A DNA stretch of 64,000 nucleotides from Litoditis marina (GCA_964036275.1 OZ038433.1:29123485-29187484); one strand, 5' to 3'. Numbered from the stretch's first letter, positions 37,056-49,329 are shown. The notes: a model not told the origin generated them from the letters alone. Numbers and translations: made by a program.

Positions 37056-37329
37056 ACAGTTTGGCACGTGTCAAAATGAATCAGTGCAAATGGCAAATGG
37101 TAAAGATGATCCCTTTGGGTGACAAGTGACAAGCGAACTCCGTTCACTTAGCATTTGCCAAAAGAATTTGAATCTCATTGTCAAATGCCAACATCGCGTT
37201 GACAAGAAACCTGAAATTGTGTCATTTTGACCGCAAGGCGCAAGAAAAAGTTCCCGTTCACAGATTGACAGAATTCCGTGAATTACTTTGAATTTTGAAA
37301 AAAATTTAGTTGGAACCGTCTTATATGAA

Positions 37330-37908
37330 CACGTAAGTGCAAACAAGTACTTAGAATACCTATGTTTGCTCTAGGAAATAGCCATCCGAAAATATTGGCT
37401 CGATGGCAATGAGTCTTAGTGCGAATGAAACGAACTATACTCTTCTATTGAGTTCTACCACGTGTTTTTATTGAGTTCTTGGTATGATCATATCAGTTTA
37501 TTTGTTATGCTTATAAAACACGTACAATAGTCCTAGGCCTAGGAACAATGATGAATCTCGTCTTGTTGGTTCTGGGAAATACTCACACATTCTGAATGTA
37601 CAACACATGTTCTGTCCAATAAAAACCAGTAGAATCTTCATTGTGCATTTTGGTGTTTAGAGTTGTCTGAACTTGATTTCTACAACACACATCAAAGTTC
37701 TGAATATGTGTTCAACTCTCTTCACCCATGATAGTTATCATGCAAACTATTCCGTGACTTTCAGTATACGAAACGAACAACAAATTATAAATTCGTCGGC
37801 ATTGATTATTGTTTGACTTTATGGGAATTATAAAAGACCACGGTCGGTCAGGTGTAGGTTCACAAACAATACATCAATACTTCCGTGTTGGTATTACTTT
37901 TATTTTCA
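37330..37908. other. Intergenic, upstream of the TIL gene
   Basis: No exon or recognised repeat. It may contain the promoter of the downstream gene; no specific element was identified. Confidence 0.4.
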
Positions 37909-37915
37909 GCACACT
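37901..37915 (+). promoter_or_regulatory. Probable trans-splice acceptor, TIL gene
   Basis: tattttcag ends at 37909, six bases before the ATG at 37916. Confidence 0.5.
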
Positions 37916-39904
37916 ATGAGATTCTTTTCAAACCACAATGTCTTCAGCTGCATTCTTGTGGTAAGCATTACTCATTCACAAACTAGGTATTATATGTGTG
38001 TGTGTGTGTGTGTGTGTGTGAAATAGTGAATATTTTCACCAAGCCTAGTTTGGTCTTCAATCCATAGGGAGATGGTTTTCCATTGGTATTTAGTATTTGT
38101 AACATCTACTTTGCACATTTACTATGCACAATAAGGGAATCACAAGAGGTAAAATACTAAGAGTGAACAAAGTGTACACAGTTTTCACCAAATGCAGACT
38201 ATAACTTCAGAATACTATTCAAATACGTTCAGGCGTATCTTTTCTCAATTACCATCGGTGATGTAAGAGGAAATGAAGAGGAAAATACAAGTAGAACAAC
38301 CGGAGGTTTCGGTTCAGCAACGAACGACCCCTGCTACAATTTCAAATGCGAGAATGCAACGGATGTGTGAGTTTAACTTCGAACTCTCGAGTTTGGAACA
38401 AAAAGAAGTTTTCGAGTTTTGAGTTTGACTGGACACAACCTTTTTCTTCTTTTTTTTTCGGACGGAGTTGAGTGTTAAGTTCGGCTTAGACCATCCCTGT
38501 GAGTATATACCGGGTACTATTTCAAAAACTGCACGCGGTCCAAACCGACTGTACCACATGCTGGCCACGTAGACATCCTTCCATTCTCATGAGAAGTTAT
38601 TGGGTTTTTTTGTGAGAACCTTATTTACATCTCATAAACTACTGGCAAACTTCCATACTTGTAGCATGGAAATCAATAGAACACCATAGAACTTATTTGT
38701 TCTGGTTAATGAGGCAATCTCATGAAGTTTACGAAAAATTGATTCCGCGCCTGGCGTAGTAGCAATCCCTAAAAAACTACATGAGGTACCTCGATCGATA
38801 TATCACGAACTTCTTATCAAATTGTGTTAGTTGCTATGCAATAACACTGGAAATGTACGAGTAGCTCATGAAGTGTTCATTTTTTCTACCGATAAAATCT
38901 AATGAATTTCTCATGAGGTTGGATAGAATTCCACGCCGCCTGGTGTAGTCCAGCAACTTAGTACTTTGCACAATGTGATCCATCTCATTCGGTCTAAAAT
39001 TCAGTTAATTAATTTTTACTGGTTTCCAGATGCAAAGTTAAAGAAGTGTGTGTTGAAGAACAATGTGAAGACGTTCCGAATTGTGAGGCAGCACCAACTA
39101 TAAGTGAGGCCTTTTCAATTGAATTCAGTGCACGGATCAAAATTCGCATTTGGTATCAAGTGACGTTTTTGTGTTTATCTAAACATCTAACTAAATTTTT
39201 CTGATGAAATAGTCTAATTAATCCCACGTGGACTTCTATGATCATTTTACCTGAAGGGTGCGGGAGATTGGAAGAACGCCAACGTTGTGGAGCATCATGT
39301 GAAGCCATTTGCAGAAATCAGAATCCGGTCAGTTATGTTCCAGACGAAAATGCTGTAAATACACTTCGGATATATTTGTGATAAAGTCGTTGTTTCAGTT
39401 CGATCTCGAAACAACCATGAGTGACGAGATCAGGCGGCGTAGCAATCCCTCAAAAATCTTCATGAGATATTAGCATGAGCTTCTCATGAGATTCTATTGA
39501 TTGCTGTGGTACAACATGGAGAGTTCACGAGTAGCTCATGAGTTATCTCATTAGAAACTCGTATGCACTTCTCGTAAGATAGGAGGGATTCCTACGCCAC
39601 CAGAACAGAAGTTCTCAGGATCCAACTACAAACATATCATGTGAAACAGAGCATAAACCTGAAGTTTCAGTCGTTCTGTCGACCGTGTAAACGAAACGCG
39701 TGTCAATGCAGAGACGAGTCCGGGGCAGGAACCTGGTCCGGTGGTGGGCCGGGAACTGACCGGTTCCATTTCCGGCACCAGAACGGGCAGATGTCGCAGC
39801 GCAACCTTGTACCCTATGAGCCAGTGGTCGAGCATAATGGGACAGAATCAAACCAACTCAGCCTACTACTACTTCTCTATATTATTCATAGTTTCTGTAC
39901 TTAA
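37916..39904 (+). CDS. Secreted cysteine-rich TIL-type protein, 5 exons
   Basis: Exons 37916-37960, 38233-38366, 39030-39103, 39257-39327 and 39671-39904 give 185 aa, all in phase. Residues 1-24 are a signal peptide. A first module, DPC...C...CKV...C...C..VPNC (residues 47-80), is of a type often found before TIL domains in worms. Residues 86-126 have the trypsin-inhibitor-like spacing C-x8-C-x3-C-x3-C-x7-C-x2-C-x4-C-x-C. The closing cysteine of a full TIL domain is absent; a Gly/Thr/His-rich stretch follows instead. The last residues (LSLLLLLYIIHSF) are hydrophobic, which fits a GPI-anchor signal. Role: probably an extracellular protease inhibitor or related binding protein. Three MITE copies sit in its introns. 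aataaa lies near 40014. Confidence 0.7.
37995..38021. repeat. (tg)n microsatellite
   Basis: About 12 uninterrupted tg units in intron 1 of the TIL gene. Confidence 0.9.
38580..38942. mobile_element. TCATGAG-rich MITE, two adjacent diverged copies (c)
   Basis: Two copies meet near 38750 (gcgcctggcgtagtagcaat); the right one ends ccacgccgcc. Both keep the ctcatgag words but have lost end symmetry. They lie in intron 2 of the TIL gene. Confidence 0.6.
39433..39602. mobile_element. TCATGAG-rich MITE, copy d
   Basis: ggcggcgtagcaatccc at the left and gggattcctacgccacc at the right. It lies in intron 4 of the TIL gene; reading through it in frame would hit a stop at once. Confidence 0.75.
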
Positions 39905-41078
39905 AGAGGGTTCATGATAGATAAGTTTTTCAACGATCGATTGAAAAAGCTTGTATACTCTTGTGATGAATTCTGTCAAAAATTCCATGAATGTACAATA
40001 ATGTGTGGTTTTTAATAAATAATATTTTCTCATTTTCTGTCACTCTCGTCCTCCTTTTTCCTTTCACTCCCTCCCTATTTTGCTTTTTTTCTCTTTTTTT
40101 TCTGAATGCAACCGCAAGCGAGTTCAAAACTATGTTCTAGTGTATGTGTGCGTGGTGTAGATACCTGTCTGGAGCCAATCCACAGAACTCAACAGAGTAC
40201 AAGAACAGATTACGTGGACATCCAGGAAGTCTGTACTTCTACAGAATTCTCACGTTGCTTGACGTTGTGCGAAAGTTTTTTGTTCAATTAGTTCTTTCTA
40301 GCGCGGTTCCTGAGGTTATATTGTTTCGTATTACACTTCTGTATCGACATTACAACTCGTAACAAGTGAAGAAAACACTTTCAGTACATTTCTTTGAAGA
40401 GGATCTCGTGAAGTATAATAACATAACGGGCTTTTTACTATTCGGAAGTTGCAACGAGTTGGTTTTATTGGTCAACATTAAAAACCCATTTCCAAGTTAA
40501 GCCGATCAAAAATGCATCGTAGCGAATTTTATAAGATACTCGGTACCGTGTGTTCGATACATTCTTGGTTGCATAAAAATTGCTCTGAAGTTCAAATCCA
40601 AGTTATTTCAAAGTACTACTACCTCGTTATACAAATATGCTGCTGAAAAACTAGCGTCAAACATAATAGTTCGGCCTCTACCTTGCGTTCGCAATTTTTC
40701 ACTTTTTTTATCATGCTTTGTTATGCAAAATCTACAAATAGTCTTTCCTGGAGTTGTTATTGCCGTTCATTTTCCAAATTTCATTAGAATTCTAATTCAA
40801 CAAGGTTATTTTAAACATTCCGAAATGCACCATTCTTGCACAACTGATTCATATCTGCAATAGTATTCACACGAAATGGAAAACGTCAAATCACGAGCTG
40901 GCTATTTTGATTTCTTTCTCACGCCCAAGTCATTCAGTAGAGTATATTCTCAAAAAGTTACTTTTATTTAAGTAGGATCCAGAACACAGATTTTTGAATC
41001 GTGTTGCGTTTTCATAAGTGATTTCACAAATATTTCCCCATTTTACTAACTTAATTAAAGATATTGATCGACGGTGAT
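39905..41078. other. Intergenic, no gene seen
   Basis: A pyrimidine-rich tract lies at 40040-40100. Short open frames at 40106-40362 lack support. Confidence 0.45.
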
Positions 41079-44000
41079 ATGAACTCCACGTCAATGGTAT
41101 TCAGTAAGGTTTCCGTGTCTGCTTACGACAAGGTACAGTTTTCGTCTTTCCTATGTGGACTGGTGGAGGGGGTCATGATCAACTTCTAGGAACACATTCT
41201 TTGATATGTATCTTACATTTTGATATGGGCTATATTTGTAGTTTGCAAACGCTGCGAATTGGTCACGATTTCATATAAATGATGTGTGTGCATTACAATC
41301 AGGCGTGTAGAAGATTATAAACACAATACGTAAAAACTGTAGAATTTTCACAATCCAGGTTAATGAAAAAGGAATTTCAAACACTATAATGAAATTCATA
41401 CTAACAGTTGATGAAAACAAGAAAAACCGTGACCCAAATAAACACACCGTTTATTGAAGGGGTAAGTTGTCTGAAAAAACAATACAATTCGGTTATGGGA
41501 TAGAAGTCTGATTTTACTTCCAGGTACCCACCTATTTTTACGCAGTCGAAGGAAGTTTCACGGTGGTATTCAACATTATCATGGTGACCAGACTAATGCT
41601 CAAGCGGGAGCTCCGGGAACAGAAAGAGTATATTGTTATTGCAGGTATACTAGAATTCAATTGAATAGTCACCTGAAGTTAGTATTCTAATGAGGCATCA
41701 TGAGTTCTGCTGTGTTTAAAATGTTCCACGTGTCTGTGCAGTTGACTAACAGTATATGCCCTGAAGCAACTTTTTCTGATTGTGTAACCTATTCTTTCAT
41801 ATCAAAGTCATTAAAATAGTCGGCACAAACCTACGGGAAACTAGCGTATTCTGATAAGTCTACAATATGATTGTACAACATTGCATTCATCTTACGTGAA
41901 TGTTTCATAGAAACTTAAGAAAATTCTCGTATTGAACTAGGTTTCCCTATCACAAATATTTTCAACAAAGTAGAAGTTTGCATCGAAAGGCGGTCTTCGA
42001 GAAGTTCGCAGGTGTACTGTAGGAGTCTCAAAAGGAACGATGTACAGTATTGAACCAGACTTTTAAAAGGGGTTAGGTTTTCTAACTTTTTCAGGTTGTA
42101 TGATTTTCGATATAATTTTCGGTGCCACCTACATGGGTTCAGGATTCTGGCGTTTACCACTTTTCTACAAGTACGAATGTGAGTATATCTGTAACTGATG
42201 AATTATTGGGTTGTTAGTACCCGAAAGAAAGAAACAGCGGATAGTAGAGCTGAAGAAACACATTCATAGAACCTTAGACACAAATTGCGCTCAACGAAAT
42301 CAAAATAATCAAATCAAAACAATGCCTAAACATTGCTACACATTACCATACAAGCTTTATTATTCTGCAGTATTACTGAGTATATAAAATGCATGTCATT
42401 CCCACTGCGACTTCAGAAACCTGCCAGGAAAGTTTCTGTGAAGTATTTTCCTTGAAAGCCTCTTTGGTTTTATGTTGGTTTTGAGTCACAGTTTGTAATA
42501 AAAAAACCGATGCCAACCGCAGAAAATTAGCACGCTAAAAACAGCCAATTGCTACGATGCCAAAGTATCAATGTGAATGACGAGACCTATATTTTATCAT
42601 CAAATCTGTGATGATTAGCGAAAAATGGGATGTTTACAGATTTTCCGGCATATACTAGATGGGAGTGCATAACAACACCTCATGCTATACTCTTCACAAT
42701 CATCACACCAACCGCAGGTAGAATCTATTCGATGATCATGATCGTCAAATAAGATGAACCCTATAAAAATAATGTTCAATAACTTTTTCAGTGAAGTTTA
42801 TATTATTCCAGGCATTTTCGCATTCATAATATCGTTGGATCGATTATTTTGTGTTCTGAAGCCCACGAAATACTCCCAACTTCCCACATCTTACGGTTAC
42901 GTCGTCGCTCTTTCGTCATATTGCCTAGCAGCACCATTCGTTTTGAAAGCTATATTCGACAGTTATCCATATGATTTCGATAGAAAGGTTCGTTTACTTC
43001 ACTTAAGTTTGTGTCGCTTTTGTTACTTATTGGTACTATTCATGACCTATTGGTTTTGCGTTAAAGGGGGGGGGGGGGGGAGAACAGAAGGGAAACCTTG
43101 TTTAGGTACCCCGGGGTACCTAAATCAAACGTAGCGCGCGCCAAAACAGGAAACACGTGTCAACCGTATGCAAATTATTTTCGTTAGTTTGAATCAAAAG
43201 GTGTACTTATCGGTTTCTCTTGATAAGCTCTTTCATATTAACTTTCCTTTCTGTCCCCTTTTAGTGACACGTATTTATGACGCGATTGCTTCAATCCTAG
43301 TAGTTAACGTGATCTTTACACCTCACATGTAGTCACGTCAAGCCAAGACAATGTAATCTCGTTTCAAGACTATATTAGATAGTGGGATACGCTATTCACC
43401 TAACTTTGTCTCTCTGCATGCCAAGTTAACCTTTTAATCACAGTTTGGGTTAACTACTTACCATGTTGTATTGTTCATTCTATTGTAGGAGCCGATGACT
43501 TGTAACCTGAGTAATGCTCTCACTCCCGAAAATTACTCCATGTTACGCTACATCAGAGTGGCACTATCTTCTTTTTGTGTCATTCTCTATATACCAGTGT
43601 TCTATAAAGTGTTCAAGGTAGTTTCAAACAGTGTAATTTTCGTGGAAAAGGTAGGGTCAGAAGGTTCATTGAAGATAATTTATATGAGAGGATTTATTCC
43701 TAGTTTGTTTCGAGCTTATCAATTTAACAAGCGATGTACACTGCACATGATTTAGTCTGATTTAGCGCGCGCTCTGTCTTGTGTAGGTACCTTGCAAGTA
43801 TAATGTTTTGTCTTCTTCAAAAGTGGCGTTAAAAAGCCTATACAGTGGAAGATTGACAGATTTGATCTAACCGAACTAGCGAACTAGGAACACAGCTAAA
43901 CGGTACGAAATAATTGTCTTATCAAGGTGTTGCATTCCTATAAGTATTCAGGTCATTCAAAATCAGCACAAATTGGCTCCGACGGCGCAACGGAATCAGA

Positions 44001-44999
44001 ATAAACTGATGAAGCTGACGCTAACAATTGGGCTGATCACCTCGAACACCCTGTGTCTGTTCACGATCCCTGACATCATCATGCTTCTGAATCCGAGAAC
44101 GTCTTCCAATCTATTCTACATGATGAATTTGAACAAGGTAGGAAATGAGAATAAACGAGAGAGTGGTCTGCGCTGCGAGGATTTAGTACGTACGAAACTA
44201 TTACATTGTTATGAATTGGAAGACATTGAGCATGTTCTAACAATAAGTGCGAAATTTGAGTCAAAGGGTACAGTAGAGATTCATATAAACAATAAATGTT
44301 TGCCATTGTCTGACACACACAAGTAGGTATGTGTTCGCTAATTTATCAGAGCCGAAAATAAATTTGGAAGAAACAATTTGACAGCATTTATAGGGAATTG
44401 CAAACATCATCATTTTCTTGTCCACGCAGAAAACGTTGAGGAATGTGTTATTGGGCAGAGAAACAAAGTCCAATATAATCCCGGTAAGTCGTTACGTTCC
44501 AAGCTTTCTCGCTTCTTTTCAAGTGAACCAAAAAGTTACTACTGTGACGTTATTCTGTGCGAGCCAAACTTCATATGACCATATCCAATATTTCATATGT
44601 TATGATCTAAGAATGAATATCATAATATCATCAATGGATGATCTAGTCAATTAAAGTTTTCTCCACCCAGGCTAGGTTCATAGCGGGTGCTGGGTTGGAG
44701 GTAGATGAGCCACGGGGCAATTCTTGCTTATCGATTGGGCCTCATCTGGTTTTCGAGATTTTCAATCAATACTTCTGTTTCTCAGCTCATTTTTCTGCCA
44801 GCTGAACAGTATGAGCCTAGAATTATACACAAACACACAGATATGGTGTGAGCGCTGACTGGTGAACATGAAACAGTTGACCAACTACCCTTTCGAAATG
44901 TCCCTTTTCTCAAAATTTATTCTGTTCCAGCTGACCACGGTTCCCATGATGAGTAGTCGCAGAATGTCCACCCGAATGTCCGTTGCAACCATCGCGTAG
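41079..44999 (+). CDS. Srsx/rhodopsin-like 7TM receptor, 9 exons
   Basis: Exons 41079-41132, 41524-41644, 42095-42178, 42640-42717, 42812-42987, 43489-43617, 43952-44137, 44394-44483 and 44931-44999 give 328 aa, phases consistent throughout. TM1 is near residues 20-42, then the REQKEYIVIAG turn and TM2 (60-77). The extracellular FPAYTRWEC leads into TM3, ending SLDRLFCVLKPTKY (a DRY-type motif). TM4, TM5 (VALSSFCVILYIPVFYKVF) and TM6 (LTLTIGLITSNTLCLFTI) follow. TM7 ends NLNKGIANIIIFLSTQKTLR. This order fits worm Srsx-type receptors, distant relatives of rhodopsin-class peptide receptors. The tail is rich in Met, Ser and Arg. Intron 5 holds a TTAA-type MITE; intron 2 holds a palindromic repeat. 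The gene is convergent with the Str-like gene. Confidence 0.75.
41668..41747 (-). repeat. Dispersed palindromic repeat with cacgtgac ends, copy 3
   Basis: Inverted, diverged member of the 12315/35697 family (agtcacctgaagttagtatt ... gttccacgtgtctg). It lies in intron 2 of the Srsx-like gene. Confidence 0.45.
43061..43265. mobile_element. TTAA-type MITE with G15 run
   Basis: It starts ttaaaggggg with a run of 15 G at 43066-43080, contains ggtaccccggggtacc and the inverted tagcgcgcgccaaaa segment, and ends ctttctgtccccttttag. It is a relative of 23524-23708 in the opposite orientation and lies in intron 5 of the Srsx-like gene. Confidence 0.6.
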
Positions 45000-45443
45000 A
45001 TATTTTTTCATTTTCGAGGCATTAACAAATATGTGTTAAAGTTTGATGTCTTTAGCCAAACACTTGACAATTATCGTGAACCTTTGAGAAAAAAAACGAC
45101 ATTTAAATAAAAACTGACATGAGCGAACTTTGTCACCCATTCAGATAGTGCCTTGAGGAACCTCGGCAAGCGGAAATCATACGGAAAGTACTAGATTGAG
45201 CACCCTTTTTGATTTTTGTTTCTTTACCAGCTGTTTCACCCGCTTTACGATTTCGGTTTGTCGGTCTTTGAAAGGTTATTTGGATGTCCAAATAGGTATA
45301 AAATCACAAGAGAAAAATATGTTTACTCTTTGTTTTGTTTTCACATCATGAATATCCGGCAAACATAAACTATCGTAGAAGGCGGAGTTTTCGACCTTTT
45401 TGCGCTGCCAAAGCTCAGTGGCAAAAACCAAACGTGGGTGAGC

Positions 45444-46331
45444 TCATTGCATGTTACTGGACGTTTGCACGGTCCCAACTACATTTTGCCCTCTTCTCAA
45501 GAACACGTTTCTATAGGCGGGTACGTGAAAAATTATCAGTATGGGGTTGATGAGGGGAAATAGTCCAGTGACGATACAAAAAGTGATGGAGAGCCAGGGA
45601 GATAAATCCCATTCAGTCAACATCGTGGGAAAGGTCTGGATGATCGGAAATATCGTGGTGCAGCTGAGTGCGAAGAACTGGAAAATATAGTATTAGAAAG
45701 CAGCATGGAACACTGAGTTAACTGAGTGTTGAGAGTGTGTGACAAACTGGCACGGCCAGCCAAAACGCCGACGTTTGCGATTTACTTTGCAGAGTTGGAG
45801 TATCAGCGAGGCACCTCTTGTGTGGAGACGCAAGTAAAGTCCTCAGGAAACTAGAGCATCAATTGAAGTGTTTAAATGTTAAAAAACTACTGGTAATCGC
45901 AACTAGGTACTGTAAACGTTCGGGTAGTAATGAAGAAGACTATACTTGAAGGACGACCATCCTGAACATGAGACCCTGCATTCTCTTCGTTCTTCCACTT
46001 GTCGAAGTGGCGCGTAAAGTATGCATGATACGAATGGAACAATAACAGATTAGAACGAAGATTGATAAAAGAAATAGGAAAATTTGACCAAAAATGTATC
46101 TCGTGAAGGAGTCATTCAGCATTACCTTAACATGAAGACAATTAGCTTCAATTTCTTTGTGTTTTTCTATAACTCAAGCATTAAACCGTGAACAAAATGA
46201 ATAACATGAAAATACACAAAAAAAAACTGTTATAGCTCAGTGCAGATCAGCTCAGTTATTTTTGTTTTATTGAGCGATTTCATTGAGCGACATCTAGACA
46301 CACTATTTCTAGTTGAATATCAAACTAAAAC

Positions 46332-46400
<69 letters not shown>

Positions 46401-48415
46401 CATTGTGTCCTGATGAAAGCAATGAAATAGGGTGGCACGAATTGAATCCTGATGCGGCTATATGTGCCCCAATACATGTAACGACGCTCTCGGGCCAGAC
46501 GCAGAGTGCAGGCAACCGCGGCTCCAATACCTGACAAAACGACTACCAAACAAGAAAACCAACTTCTTTTGTCATCGACAAAGAGGCGCGCGAATAAACA
46601 TCATCGACGTGATAAATTTCCCTGACTCTCTCCTCGAAAAACGCATAGACCAATTGATTTGGTCGTAGCACATATGCACATATAAATACCCAGTCTACCA
46701 AAATAATCAGTAGAATGGTATACTGCACAACAATTCCTTTGACGGAGTTGTAGGTTTTGAAAAAGGAGGGTCTGAAATCGTGCAATGAAAGGGAAAGGTT
46801 GGATAAATTCAACTAGAAATATGATAAGTGAAAAAAAACTGAACTAAAATGTATACTAAATTCAAAAATTTCTTATGTGCACAAACGAATGTTAACAATT
46901 TTCTATGCGAGAACTTCGACCTGGCATGTGATGCTACGCCCACTTTTGGACGTTCCAACTTTTCAATTTTTGCCACAGCGTTGTCGACTAAAATTGTAAT
47001 AGATAACGAACTCGCGTCCTCGGTTTTAAACGCTCCGCGTATGATTCACGCGAAAATAAACGCGATACGCAGCGAAATAGTGCTGTGATCGGAACAAATT
47101 GCAGTGTTATACAGTGTCCCGCCACGAAAACTTTGTGGACGGAGCGCAATACAAGTTTAATCGCAAAAATTACTGTAGGCAAGAGCGCCGTGTTGCCATA
47201 CTTTACATAAAACATAATTAAATAAGCAAAAATAGGTTAAATGAAGTCAAGTTAACTAGGATGAAGTTAATAAATGAATGATTAAATGGATTAAAAGTAA
47301 TAAATACTATATATGAAGTTAATATTGACTAAGTTTAAAATAAAATACATCGTTTCGGCCTCACCACTTTTACGATGTCTTAGGGTCAGTGGTCGAGGCC
47401 TCATAAGAAGATAAGCCACTGACCCAGTACAAAAAATCAATTAGTAAACCATTATTTATATACTAGATAAACTATTTTTAACATGCTACAATACAACTAT
47501 TTCTGTTCTAAACGAACTACTTTAACTCTTGTTATTAAATCCTACTTCTAGTAATCCTGATGTGCTAATATCTAAGAATATCTAAAATATCTAATCTGCG
47601 TACAGATCCAGTCCGTACCTGCACAACATAAGATATCGATACAAGAAACTATTAGCAATGATCAGAGTCATACTAACGAACGTAATACAATAGAGAACCA
47701 TGAGAACTTGGTCAAAGGCTGAACCGCCGATGGGACCTGTAGAAATGAAAAGAGCCGCTCCATCGACGATTAGTGTTATCTGAAAGTATTTATCACGTAC
47801 AGCAGTTTGAGGTGCCAGGTGGCGTAACGAATCATCTCATGAGAAGTTCACCTGAGTTTCTCATGAGAATCTCATGAACACCTCATAAGCTATACTCCTG
47901 AACTTTCAATGTTGTAGCATAGCGATCGATAGAATGTCATGTGAAGTTCGTGAGATATTGCTCGCGAGATATCTCATGAGGTTTTTAGGAATTGCCACCG
48001 CGCCAGAAGTGTTGTTACTTTCACGTGCACTTTATTCGTTTTGATATATCTGGTATTCAGAATAAACTAGACGGCAGCACAAAATTTTACGATAACGTTT
48101 CTCTTACCTCATTGAGTTATCCATAAAGATTAATTTCTAAAATTAGACAAAGGGCAGGTAAGTATGGTTTTAATAAACAAAGAACTATGGCTGAACACCT
48201 TGTTGTGGCTTTGTTTAGCTGGTAAGAAACCTTACCGGAAGTACAGTGACGTAGCAGATAGCAAAAAGAATATCGATTATTATTGAGGCGACAAGTAGTT
48301 TTCGATACGATACAATCATAGGGGTGGAACAATATAAACAGATGAACAGAAAATATACGTTGAAGATAATAGCCAGAGACTCGATTATCCACGAATACCA
48401 CCACAGACACGACAT
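45444..48415 (-). CDS. Str-like 7TM chemoreceptor, 5 exons
   Basis: Exons 48415-48236, 47779-47619, 46771-46564, 46125-45946 and 45677-45444 give 320 aa, phases 0, 2, 0, 0. TM1 follows MSCLWWYSW; CSTPMIVSYRKLLVASIIID opens TM2. TM3-TM4 carry the Str-type FLYRYLMLCRP box. RPSFFKTYNSVKG leads into the next TM, and REIYHVDDVYS is the typical acidic extracellular loop. TM5 is in exon 4, followed by SGRTKRMQGLMFRMVVLQ (Str-type T+.LQ..LF.ALV.Q). Exon 5 ends NPILIIFHVPAYRNVFL, the TM7 YR box. Length is normal for Str/Srj proteins. The exon 3 donor (gttggt) and exon 4 acceptor (gttaag) are weak. Introns hold a MITE (47818-48004) and a (ga)n tract (46335-46398). Confidence 0.7.
46335..46398. repeat. 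(ga)n microsatellite
   Basis: About 32 uninterrupted ga units in intron 3 of the Str-like gene. The long Arg/Glu and Leu/Ser frames over it are artefacts of the repeat. Confidence 0.95.
47225..47405. repeat. Dispersed repeat with tttcggcctc end, copy 1
   Basis: Shares ggttaactag-atgaagttaa, long at-rich runs and accgtttcggcctc-type sequence with 57605-57790. Here the end can fold (acatcg with cgatgt around gaggccgaaa on the minus strand). It lies in intron 2 of the Str-like gene. Confidence 0.5.
47818..48004. mobile_element. TCATGAG-rich MITE, copy e
   Basis: Left end ggtggcgtaacgaatc, many tcatgag words, right end gaattgccaccgcgcc. It lies in intron 1 of the Str-like gene. Confidence 0.7.
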
Positions 48416-49329
48416 GAGACTAAAAAAAACTAATATCGGGTCGATTCGTAGTTGTAGTCGTCCCACACAGCAAAAAAACACAACTTCGACAAAAATATTG
48501 ACAGAAAACGACAATTTGTCCAGTTGTTCACAGTAGTGGCAAAATTACATAGCAACATAAGAAAAATCATGTTTACGACTTTTCGAATGAAAATAATACG
48601 GACTGAAAATACAGACTTGAAAAAAAGTTCAGAGCAATGTGAGAAAAAAAATTGTCTCAAATCGCGTTTGTAGTCTTACGCATGCCCTCATGTGATAGTT
48701 TCAACCAGGAATCAACCCGATCAAACTACAAACACAGCGGGTTAGCGCGACAGTAACCGTATAAACTTGCGATGGAAAGAGCAAAGCCTATAGCGCTATA
48801 GCGAATCTATGTTGTACTTTGGGTAAAGTCCCGGGGATTCAGCTCAGCTACTCGAAACTACTAATTGTCGGGCGAGGTGATTGGTGAAAAGTGAAGAAAA
48901 TAACAAACACAAACATCACACGACCGAAACTAGGTCGTGTGAAACGGTAATTATACTCGAAAATTGAATGGGAAAGTTGACTTCGTCCAAATGAACCGTT
49001 AGCCATAATTCTATAGCAGATTTTCATTCCAGCAGTAAATGTGTAAATGAGAAAACACATTTGATAAATAATAATACAATGTTTATTGGCCATACATTAA
49101 TACACAGAGAAGTCATAATTAAACAACACTGCTAGTAGAAATTCTATGGAAAAACGAATCCCAGGAGATTGTGTGTATACGTGCTGTTGGAACGTAGCAA
49201 TTGGAAAGTACCTAAACTCAAACTCCAATTCCAACATCGAGATCAGACGTTTTGCAGTTGAGTATGGTGCAGAATCACTGATGTTCACCTCAAATAGAAA
49301 ACATAACCCGGTCACTCTTTTCATCCGTC
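48416..49329. other. Intergenic upstream of the Str-like gene
   Basis: No gene seen. Parts of 48940-49320 resemble 55560-55850, so this stretch belongs to the duplicated region. Confidence 0.4.

Larger units (their letters stand above)
36290..37329. mobile_element. 1.04-kb inverted-repeat element with two divergent tRNA-like segments
   Basis: The ends ttcatataagacgg.tccaac and the inverted .gttggaaccgtcttatatgaa match over about 38 bp. Inside, a minus-strand tRNA-like segment (36640-36571) and a plus-strand one (36985-37055) point away from each other. A 30-bp tandem duplication lies at 36464-36520. No transposase ORF is present. Confidence 0.65.

Noticed and set aside
46309..46549. Long Arg/Glu and Leu/Ser repeat proteins
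   Set aside because: Direct translation of the (ga)n microsatellite inside an intron.
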